Below, in pieces: positions 1 through 5,500 of a stretch of DNA of 7,712 bases. Numbering within the stretch: the first letter of the stretch is position 1; each line of letters opens with the position of its first letter. Under the pieces are notes generated by a model, which was not told where the DNA came from, did not search any database, and saw only the letters and a list, made by a program, of their open reading frames with translations. Position numbers and translations under genes: made by a program. Source of the stretch: Xanthobacteraceae bacterium (GTDB taxonomy: Bacteria; Pseudomonadota; Alphaproteobacteria; Rhizobiales; Xanthobacteraceae); NCBI GenBank assembly GCA_030043175.1, contig JASHYD010000770.1, positions 1-7,712 of the forward strand. Direction: 5' to 3'.

Positions 1-254
1 CCGCCGGCGCCGGCGCGGTTCTCGATGACGAATTGCTGGCCGAGCGCCCGGCCCATGTGCTGGGCGAGCAAGCGCGCCAGAATGTCGTTGCCGCCCCCGG
101 CCGCAAAAGGCACCACGATGGTGACCGGACGAGCGGGATAAACTTGCGCGGTTGCCGGCCCGGCGGCGCTCAGCTGCGCGGCAGCGAGGCCGGCCAGGAA
201 TGCGCGTCGCGTCCGAATCAATCCATTTGCCCACATTGCACCGTTCTGGGTCAT
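1..254 (-). CDS. Tripartite tricarboxylate transporter substrate-binding protein (Bug/TctC family), N-terminal part only
   Basis: This is the first 84 codons of an exported solute-binding protein; the rest (about 240 residues in a typical member) lies beyond the left edge. The translation opens with [15 protein letters not shown] and has a twin-arginine motif, TRRAFLAG, at residues 15-22. A short hydrophobic Ala/Leu stretch follows and a probable cleavage site after ATA (about residue 36). The mature start, [20 protein letters not shown], then ILARLLAQ and [10 protein letters not shown], is the standard opening of Bug/TctC proteins, which bind small carboxylates in the periplasm and deliver them to TctAB permeases. 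ATG 254 is chosen; GGAG lies upstream but rather far (about 14 nt), and a second in-frame ATG at 236 would still keep the signal. It is divergent from the tcuA-like gene, so a di- or tricarboxylate ligand is plausible, but Bug ligands cannot be read from sequence. Confidence 0.88.
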   Translation of the reverse strand, partial: MTQNGAMWANGLIRTRRAFLAGLAAAQLSAAGPATAQVYPARPVTIVVPFAAGGGNDILARLLAQHMGRALGQQFVIENRAGAG

Positions 255-274
255 CGCAATCGAAGCCTGCTCCT

Positions 275-288
275 CTCCCGATCGGGAG
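275..288. promoter_or_regulatory. 14-bp perfect palindrome upstream of the TctC-like gene, possible operator
   Basis: CTCCCGATCGGGAG is a perfect inverted repeat 21 bases upstream of the minus-strand ATG, so it would lie in the leader or promoter of the TctC-like gene. Its core, CCGATCGG, recurs at 325-332. It could be a dimeric regulator site or a chance GC-rich palindrome; no regulator gene is in the window. Confidence 0.25.
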
Positions 289-323
289 GCGCGGTGGCAT
301 TGGATAGCCACAGCACGACTCTA

Positions 324-333
324 TCCGATCGGA
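324..333. promoter_or_regulatory. 10-bp palindrome sharing the CCGATCGG core with the site at 275-288
   Basis: TCCGATCGGA is a second perfect palindrome with the same eight-base core, centred 47 bases from the first. Two identical cores in one 115-base gap between a divergent transporter gene and the higA remnant suggest paired operator half-sites, though this is inference from spacing and symmetry only. Confidence 0.22.
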
Positions 334-369
334 ACAGGCTCTGCACAGCGTGTTAGCGTGGAGAACCAG

Positions 370-613
370 ATGAAAAGATTACCACCCTGCACCGTGGCCT
401 CCTTCGCGAGGAATATTTGGGCGCCATTCAAGCTAAGCGCGCTGGCAAAGGCTTGTGGTGTGCCCCGGCCGGATCGAGCGCATTGCGCGAGGAAATGGGG
501 GTCACAGCCATACGGCGTTGCGCCTCGCCAGGTTTTTCGGCAATTCAGTCGAGTTCCGGGTGAACCGGCAGACGAGCTATGATATCGAGGCGGCACTCCG
601 CAAGGCTACCTAA
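370..613 (+). pseudogene. higA: Degraded HigA-type antitoxin (XRE-family) gene with multiple frameshifts
   Basis: No single frame is intact, but reading across frames rebuilds a HigA-like antitoxin. Frame 1 from ATG 370 gives MKRLPP. Frame 3 from 387 gives LHRGLLREEYL. Frame 1 from 421 gives APFKLSALAKACGVPR. Frame 2 from 473 gives IERIARGNGG, then TALRLARFFGNSVEF, VNRQTSYDIEAALRKAT and a TAA at 611-613. These match the family pattern (RLPPxHPGExLREE, LAKxxGVP, TALRLARxFGxSxEFWxNLQxxYDLE). That requires at least three frame changes, plus substitutions such as Arg for the usual Trp and Leu in the EFW/NLQ motif. A GGAG six bases before ATG 370 survives as a ribosome binding site. HigA normally neutralises a HigB RelE-type mRNA interferase; I could not find higB in the bases upstream or downstream. 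It is probably non-functional debris of a toxin-antitoxin pair. Confidence 0.72.
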
Positions 614-625
614 CTGGCGATCACA

Positions 626-2131
626 TTGAATTCCAACATACCAGTCGAGGCACCGGACGTGCTCGTGGTCGGGGCGGGCAACGCCGCGTTATGCGCTGCG
701 ATCGCGGCGCACGAAAACGGCGCACGCGTGGTGATGCTCGAAGCTGCGCCGTTCGAGGAGCGCGGCGGCAACTCGCATTTCACCGGAGGCGCTTTCCGGT
801 TCGCGTTTTCCGGCGTCGATGATCTCATCGCCGTATTGCCCTCGCTGGCCCATGAAAATCTCCAGAACGTCGACTTCGGCACCTATACGCAAGAGGAGTT
901 CTTCGACGATCTGTTTGCTCTGACGCAATATCACTGCGACCCCGATCTCGCGGAGATCTTGGTGCGCAGCAGCCTCGACACCGCGAAGTGGATGGTCCGG
1001 CGCGGCGTGAAGTTGCAGCCGGGCCTCGGCCGGCAGGCCTATCAGGTCGACGGCAAATTCAAGTTCTGGGGTGGCCTTGCGTTGCACATCTGGGGTGGCG
1101 GGCCGGAGCTGCTCAAGGCACTCTATGCAGACGTGGCGCGGCGCGGCATCCGGGTCGTCTATGACACCCCGGCCGTCGGTCTTATCCGAGAGGGCGGTCG
1201 GCTCAGCGGCGTGATGGCGGAGCACCGCGGCGCGCCGGTTGCAATCCGAGCAGGGGCGGTGGTGCTCGCGTGCGGCAGCTTCGAGTCCAATCCGGAAATG
1301 CGAGCGCGGTACCTGGGCGCCGGCTGGGAACTGGCACGTGTGCGCGGCACGCGCTTCAACATGGGCGCAGGTCTCACCATGGCGATGAGCATCGGGGCGA
1401 GGCCCCATGGTCATTGGTCGGGCTGCCACTCCGTGGCCTGGGACATCGGCGCGCCGCCCTACGGGGATCTCACGGTCGGCGACCAATTCCAGAAGCACAA
1501 CTATCCGTTCGGCATTCTGGTCAATGCCAGGGGCGACCGCTACGTCGACGAAGGCGCCCACTTCCACAGCCATACCTACGCAAAATACGGCGGCGAAATC
1601 GTCAAACAGCCGGGCATGTTCGCCTGGCAGGTGTTCGATGCCAAGGTCTCTCACCTGCTACGCGGCGAGTATCGCATCCGCCGGGTCACCAAGGCGGAGG
1701 CCAGCACGCTGGAAGGACTCGCCGGCAAGCTCGAGGGCGTCGATCCGGCGGGCTTCTTGCGCACCGTGCGGGAATTCAATGCTGCGTGCCGCATGGACGT
1801 GCCGTTCAATCCCAATATCCTGGACGGCCGGCGCACCTACGGCCTCGCGATCGACAAGACCAACTGGGCCAGTCCGCTCGATACGCCACCATTTCACGCC
1901 TATCAGGTGACCACCGGCGTCACCTTCACGTTCGGCGGTTTGAAGACTTCCAAGCGGGGTGAAGTCGAGGACCTCTATGGCCGGATCATCCCGGGCCTTT
2001 ATGCGGCGGGCGAAATGGTGGGCGGACTGTTCTTTCACAATTACGCCAGCGGCACCGGCCTGATGTCGGGGGCGACCTTTGGCCGACTCGCGGGACGCAG
2101 CGCCGCGGAGTTTGCTTGCAAATCGGGTTGA
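626..2131 (+). CDS. tcuA: FAD-dependent tricarballylate dehydrogenase-like flavoprotein (TcuA family)
   Basis: This 501-residue flavoprotein belongs to the FAD_binding_2 (fumarate reductase/succinate dehydrogenase flavoprotein-like) family. DVLVVGAGNAALCAAIAA at residues 11-28 is the dinucleotide-binding loop, E39 ends the second strand, and RGGNSHFTGG follows at 46-55. The middle motifs GTRFNMGAG, GHWSGCHSVAWD, and YPFGILVN with RYVDEGAHFHSHTYAKYGG are those I associate with TcuA. GLYAAGEMVGGLFFHNYASG and TGLMSGATFGRLAGR near the C-terminus close the FAD site. TcuA oxidises tricarballylate to cis-aconitate in the cytoplasm, passing electrons to TcuB. No tcuB or tcuC is present here, so another electron acceptor and possibly another carboxylate substrate are likely. 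The start is TTG 626: an in-frame TAA at 611-613 limits extension and the FAD loop begins ten residues later. No good Shine-Dalgarno sequence precedes it. Family assignment is firm, substrate less so. Confidence 0.87.
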   Translation: MNSNIPVEAPDVLVVGAGNAALCAAIAAHENGARVVMLEAAPFEERGGNSHFTGGAFRFAFSGVDDLIAVLPSLAHENLQNVDFGTYTQEEFFDDLFALTQYHCDPDLAEILVRSSLDTAKWMVRRGVKLQPGLGRQAYQVDGKFKFWGGLALHIWGGGPELLKALYADVARRGIRVVYDTPAVGLIREGGRLSGVMAEHRGAPVAIRAGAVVLACGSFESNPEMRARYLGAGWELARVRGTRFNMGAGLTMAMSIGARPHGHWSGCHSVAWDIGAPPYGDLTVGDQFQKHNYPFGILVNARGDRYVDEGAHFHSHTYAKYGGEIVKQPGMFAWQVFDAKVSHLLRGEYRIRRVTKAEASTLEGLAGKLEGVDPAGFLRTVREFNAACRMDVPFNPNILDGRRTYGLAIDKTNWASPLDTPPFHAYQVTTGVTFTFGGLKTSKRGEVEDLYGRIIPGLYAAGEMVGGLFFHNYASGTGLMSGATFGRLAGRSAAEFACKSG

Positions 2132-2145
2132 ATGGTGGGGGCAAG

Positions 2146-2160
2146 TGCCGCGGAGCGGCA
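2146..2160. terminator. Short stem-loop after the tcuA-like gene, weak terminator candidate
   Basis: TGCCGC and GCGGCA form a perfect six-base stem with a three-base loop (GGA), 15 bases past the stop codon. No T-run follows, so intrinsic termination is doubtful. Confidence 0.2.
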
Positions 2161-2183
2161 GGATCACCCGCCTATGCCTTTCG

Positions 2184-2282
2184 TCACTTGATACCGAGGC
2201 GCTGGGAAATGCGAGAGAGCAGCTTTCGATAAATGCTGCCGCCGCGGGCCTTCACCTTGCGGGGAGGTGAAGAGGCACTCGC
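2184..2282 (-). other. Possible C-terminal scrap of an unidentified gene
   Basis: On the minus strand an open stretch with no start codon ends in ARGGSIYRKLLSRISQRLGIK and a stop. The composition (amphipathic, Arg/Lys/Leu-rich, ending cleanly) resembles the tail of a real protein more than random GC-rich translation. It is bounded upstream by an in-frame stop at 2283-2285 and overlaps the hairpin at 2250-2272. I do not recognise the family. The rest of the 230-base gap between the tcuA-like gene and the PQQ dehydrogenase shows no gene. Confidence 0.18.
2250..2272. terminator. Stem-loop between the tcuA-like gene and the PQQ dehydrogenase
   Basis: CTTCACCT and AGGTGAAG form a perfect eight-base stem around a seven-base loop (TGCGGGG). 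It lies 118 bases after the tcuA-like stop and 90 before the next start. There is no T-tract on either strand, so it may be a weak or Rho-assisted terminator, an mRNA-stabilising hairpin, or chance. Confidence 0.25.
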
Positions 2283-2351
2283 TCAATGTTACTGAAAAAT
2301 GCGCTAACCTGATATGACCCGCTTGCGGCCCGCTTCCTCAACTCCGCCCCC

Positions 2352-2357
2352 GGAGGA
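2352..2357 (+). promoter_or_regulatory. Ribosome binding site that fixes the PQQ dehydrogenase start at GTG 2362
   Basis: GGAGGA lies four bases before GTG 2362. The longer in-frame ATG at 2314 lacks such a site and would add a proline-rich stretch before the signal peptide, so the GTG start is preferred. Confidence 0.75.
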
Positions 2358-2361
2358 CAAG

Positions 2362-4092
2362 GTGACGACAAAATTCAACGCTTCGATGTCCTGCACGGCA
2401 TTGCACGCACTGCTTGGTCTCGGCGCTGCGCTCGGCGGTACGGCTCTTGGCCTGTCCGGCGCGCCTGCCGCGGAGGTCACGTTCGCGCGGCTTGCTAATC
2501 CGGAGCCGGGCAATTGGCTGATGAACCACCGCGATTACGGCTCGCATCGGTTCTCGCCGCTTAATGCCATCAACAAGATCAACGTGAAGAACCTCAAGCT
2601 CGCCTTCGCGGTGCCGCTCGGCGGGTCGAGCGGCAATGAATATGTTGAGGCGACGCCGGTGGTCGAGGACGGATTCCTCTACGTCACCGACGTCTGGAGC
2701 GTGGTCTACAAGATCGACGTGCGCTCCGGCACGGCCGGCCGCGTGGTGTGGAAGATGGACCCGGGCACGCAGAAACCCGACCGCAACCGGGGCGTCGCGC
2801 TGTGGGGTAATTATGTCATCTCGGTCACCGGCCTTGACGGGCGGGTGATCGCTACGGACAAGGAGACCGGCAGGACCGTGTGGGACAAGAACCTGCTCGA
2901 TCAGCCCGATCTTGAGATCACGGCGGCGCCCCTCGCCCTGAAGGACTCCATCATCATCGGCGCATCAGGTGGGGACAACGGTGTGCGCGACTGGATTGCC
3001 TCGCTCGATCCCGTCACCGGCAATACGCAATGGAAGACCTTCGTAATTCCAGCGCCTGGCGAGCCAGGCTCGGAGACATGGAAGGACAAGACCAATGCCT
3101 GGCGGACCGGCGGCGGCGCCATGTACGTTACCGGCGCCTACGATCCGGCGACCGACCTCAGCTATTGGGGAACCGGCAATCCGGTGCCGCGCTACGACTC
3201 GGGCTCGCGCCCCGGCGACAATCTCTACACGGACTCCACGGTGGCGTTCCGCGTTAGGGACGGCAAGATCCAGTGGTACTTTCAGCACACCGCAAATGAC
3301 ATCCACGACTACGACACGTCAGGTTCTCAGATTATCATCGACGGCAAGGTCAACGGCGATGACCGCAAGTTGGTGGTGCATGCCGACCGCAACGGCTTCA
3401 CCTACACCTTCGATCGCCTTAACGGCCAGTTCCTCAAGGCGGTGCAATATGCCGAGAAGGTGACCTGGACGAGGGGGCTCGACCCCAAGAGCGGCAAGCC
3501 GCTCGACTACGACCCCGGCAGGGACGTGCAGACCTATAACCACGATTGGAAATCCGTCACCGACACCATCAGGAACTCGTGCCCGGACGTCCATGGCGGC
3601 ACCAACTTCTGGCCGCCATCCTATTCCGATAAGGCCAGGCTCCTTTACATCGGTGCGAGCGAGGGTTGCGCCGACATCACGCCCGATCCCACCGCCCGTG
3701 TGCGCGGCCGCTTCGGCGGCGGCGGATACTCCAACCCGGAGCGCATCGTCGGCAGCCTCACGGTTGTCGACCCGCTCACCGCCGAAGTGAAGGTGCGCAA
3801 GGAACTGCCCTATCCGGACCTTTCCGGCGTGCTGACCACAGGCGGCGGCATTGTGGTAACGGCGATGCTGGACGGCACCGTTCTGGCCTACGACGATCTG
3901 ACGCTTGAGAAGCTGTGGGAGGTGAACGTCGGCACCGGTTTCGTGGCGCCGCCCATGACCTACGCGGTGAACGGCAAGCAATACATCGCCATCGCCTCAG
4001 GTATCGGTCCGGTCGGCAAGGCGAAGATCGCGCGTTCGCCGGAGCTCAAGTCTCAGGGCAACGCGACGATGCTATTCGTGTTCGGATTGTGA
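2362..4092 (+). CDS. Exported PQQ-dependent (quinoprotein) alcohol-dehydrogenase-family enzyme with a lanthanide-type Asp-Tyr-Asp motif
   Basis: The 576-residue product has a signal peptide (hydrophobic residues 13-33, cleavage near APAA at 34-37) followed by an eight-bladed quinoprotein propeller. It is close to methanol-dehydrogenase length and lacks a C-terminal cytochrome domain. SPLNAINKINVKNL, LDGRVIATDKETG, YWGTGNP, HADRNGFTYTFDRLNG and GGTNFWPPSYS are family blocks. By alignment from memory with MxaF/XoxF, D316 is the catalytic Asp, D318 two residues on is the extra Asp typical of lanthanide-dependent enzymes, N273 is a metal ligand and R343 contacts PQQ. Unusual points: D205 (SGGDNGVRD) replaces the usual metal-binding Glu, Y255 occupies the PQQ-stacking Trp position, and the adjacent Cys-Cys pair before VNRG is missing (here PDRNRGVAL). 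It should oxidise an alcohol or aldehyde in the periplasm and pass electrons to a cytochrome c; the substrate is unknown. The DUF6282 gene follows on the same strand. Confidence 0.92.
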   Translation: MTTKFNASMSCTALHALLGLGAALGGTALGLSGAPAAEVTFARLANPEPGNWLMNHRDYGSHRFSPLNAINKINVKNLKLAFAVPLGGSSGNEYVEATPVVEDGFLYVTDVWSVVYKIDVRSGTAGRVVWKMDPGTQKPDRNRGVALWGNYVISVTGLDGRVIATDKETGRTVWDKNLLDQPDLEITAAPLALKDSIIIGASGGDNGVRDWIASLDPVTGNTQWKTFVIPAPGEPGSETWKDKTNAWRTGGGAMYVTGAYDPATDLSYWGTGNPVPRYDSGSRPGDNLYTDSTVAFRVRDGKIQWYFQHTANDIHDYDTSGSQIIIDGKVNGDDRKLVVHADRNGFTYTFDRLNGQFLKAVQYAEKVTWTRGLDPKSGKPLDYDPGRDVQTYNHDWKSVTDTIRNSCPDVHGGTNFWPPSYSDKARLLYIGASEGCADITPDPTARVRGRFGGGGYSNPERIVGSLTVVDPLTAEVKVRKELPYPDLSGVLTTGGGIVVTAMLDGTVLAYDDLTLEKLWEVNVGTGFVAPPMTYAVNGKQYIAIASGIGPVGKAKIARSPELKSQGNATMLFVFGL

Positions 4093-4263
4093 GCGTTGAG
4101 TAGTGGAATCTATTCCATCACACCACGCATCGAACCGTGATCCAACCTTCGGACCTCATCCTGAGCAGGCCGGTGGATGATATCGATATGATTTAGAGCC
4201 GGGAAACGCTGTACGACCGTAGAATTGATCTCAACACTAAACCGAACAGCAGGGAGGATGGTC
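4093..4263. other. Gap between the PQQ dehydrogenase and DUF6282 genes, with short palindromes
   Basis: No gene is visible. TGGAAT-CT-ATTCCA at 4104-4117 is a perfect palindrome with a two-base centre, too tight for a terminator loop and more like a protein-binding site. ATATCGATAT at 4180-4189 is a second, shorter one. CCTCATCCTGAG near 4154-4165 resembles the opening of an intergenic repeat common in Bradyrhizobium relatives, here apparently decayed. I could not identify a convincing promoter, so the two flanking genes may or may not be co-transcribed. Confidence 0.3.
4252..4257 (+). promoter_or_regulatory. Ribosome binding site that selects ATG 4264
   Basis: GGGAGG lies six bases before ATG 4264. 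It abuts the in-frame ATG at 4258, which would be too close, and lies downstream of the potential upstream start at 4225. The 4264 start also gives a compact signal peptide. Confidence 0.75.
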
Positions 4264-5370
4264 ATGAAGAGCTTTCAGAGGACTCGCGGATTCGGCCTAT
4301 CGCGGGTCGCGGCACTGGCGATTCCGCTGTGTGTCTTTATCGCCCTCTCCGCCACGAGCCGCGCTGAGGACGGCCTTGACGACTGGAAGGTCGATCCTCT
4401 GCGCGGGCCGGTCGATCTCGGCCTCACCGATCCGGCGCTGATAGGTGCCATTGATGTGCATGTGCACCTCGACCCGGACTCCCCCGGCGCCGGCGGCGTG
4501 ATCCGCGCGCTCGATGTTTTCGATGCCGTTGCCCTCGCGAAGGCGCGCGGCATGCGCGGCTTCGTCTTCAAGACCCACCAGGACGCGGGGTCGGCGGGCG
4601 CCGCCTATCTGGTGCGCAAGCACGCGGCGCCGGGCTTTGAGGTGTTCGGCCGCATGGCGTCGAACTACTCCACCGGAGGCATCAACGTCGCAGCGCTCGA
4701 GCACTACGCCCAGATCAAGGGCGGGTGGGGCCGTATTTTTGAGATGCCGACCCGCGATTCGATCACGGCGACGACGCGCCCGGGCAGCATGGATCCGCAA
4801 AATCTTGCGCGGACCCGGCCCTGGATGCTGCTGATGCCGGAGGGCACCCCGCCCTACATCGCGGTGTCGCGGAACGGCGAACTGTTGCCGGAGGTGAAGC
4901 ACGTGATCAGCGTCCTCGCCAAGATCAGAACCGTGGACAGCAACGGGCGCATGGTGCTCGCGACCGGGCACGCCACGCCAGAAGAACACCTGCTGCTCGC
5001 CCGCGAGGGACGCCGGCAGGGTCTCAATGTGCTTCTCACTCATCCGGGGGATATTCCGCAGTTGCCGGAAGCCGCCAAGCTCGGCGCCTTCATCGAGGTC
5101 ACGGCTTCCAACATCTACAAGAGCGAGGCCGGACGTGCAGCGGCTGCGGCCCTGATCCGCAAGATCGGTGCCGAATCGATCATCATCTCGACGGATTGCG
5201 GCCAGACCGGAAACGTCTACCCCACCGATTGCCTGGCGCTCGCCGCCCAGGGGTTGCGGGCCCACGGCATCACGCAGGCCGAACTTGATCTGATGTATAA
5301 GACCAACCCGGCGAAGTTGCTGGGGCTGCCGCCGCTCGAACAGACTTCGTTTTCGAACGCACGGCAGTAG
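4264..5370 (+). CDS. Exported DUF6282-type amidohydrolase-like protein
   Basis: The 368-residue product starts with a signal peptide (basic MKSFQRTRGFGLSR, hydrophobic 15-30, cleavage after SRA at about 34), so it is exported. The mature part resembles DUF6282, a TIM-barrel group related to metal-dependent amidohydrolases. IDVHVHLD carries H66 and H68, followed by FKTHQ (K103, H105), AYLVRKH, VFGRMASNYSTGGIN, MPTRDS, ATGHATPEEH (H236, H242), LLTHPGD (H260) and STDCGQ (D311). That HxH...K/H...H...H...D set is what a metal hydrolase of this fold needs. MYKTNPAKLLGL near the C-terminus matches the usual amidohydrolase ending. The reaction is unknown; cleavage of an ester, lactone or amide is the natural guess. 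Most DUF6282 proteins I recall lack a signal peptide, which makes this exported version notable. It sits 171 bases after the PQQ dehydrogenase on the same strand and converges with the CapA-family gene. Confidence 0.8.
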   Translation: MKSFQRTRGFGLSRVAALAIPLCVFIALSATSRAEDGLDDWKVDPLRGPVDLGLTDPALIGAIDVHVHLDPDSPGAGGVIRALDVFDAVALAKARGMRGFVFKTHQDAGSAGAAYLVRKHAAPGFEVFGRMASNYSTGGINVAALEHYAQIKGGWGRIFEMPTRDSITATTRPGSMDPQNLARTRPWMLLMPEGTPPYIAVSRNGELLPEVKHVISVLAKIRTVDSNGRMVLATGHATPEEHLLLAREGRRQGLNVLLTHPGDIPQLPEAAKLGAFIEVTASNIYKSEAGRAAAAALIRKIGAESIIISTDCGQTGNVYPTDCLALAAQGLRAHGITQAELDLMYKTNPAKLLGLPPLEQTSFSNARQ

Positions 5371-5375
5371 TTCTG

Positions 5376-5414
5376 TTGCCCGGATGACGCGCTCCGTCGG
5401 CGCCATCCGGGCAA
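5376..5414. repeat. REP-like inverted repeat between convergent genes, possible bidirectional terminator
   Basis: TTGCCCGGATG and CATCCGGGCAA are perfect 11-base arms around a 17-base centre, in which GCGC/GCGC can extend the stem. It begins five bases after the DUF6282 stop and lies about 87 bases past the CapA-family stop. The CCCGGATG...CATCCGGG arms resemble a dispersed intergenic palindrome of Bradyrhizobium and relatives. There is no T-run, so it is either a hairpin that helps stop convergent transcripts, a mobile REP-type repeat, or both. The remaining bases to 5500 show nothing else. Confidence 0.55.
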
Positions 5415-5500
5415 TTGGGCCTCGTCGGATGGCAGAGGGATTGGAGAAGCGTTTTGATGCGGGAGGAGCCGTTCTTCGATGTCGCATTGCTCCGTCTTGG

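Noticed and set aside
358..582. 74-codon single-frame protein in the tctC-tcuA gap
   Set aside because: It contains only two in-frame pieces of HigA (MKRLPP and APFKLSALAKACGVPR); the rest of HigA is in other frames, so it is better described as a pseudogene.
689..1654. 321-codon open frame on the minus strand
   Set aside because: It is antisense to the tcuA-like gene, has a composition typical of a shadow frame, and lacks recognisable motifs.
2314..2361. Upstream ATG extension of the PQQ dehydrogenase
   Set aside because: The added residues (MTRLRPASSTPPPEDK) precede a complete signal peptide and lack a ribosome binding site, while GTG 2362 has GGAGGA four bases upstream.
4297..5487. 396-codon open frame on the minus strand
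   Set aside because: It lies opposite the DUF6282 gene, has no family-like motifs, is Arg/His-rich as expected for an antisense frame in GC-rich DNA, and would run through the hairpin at 5376-5414.
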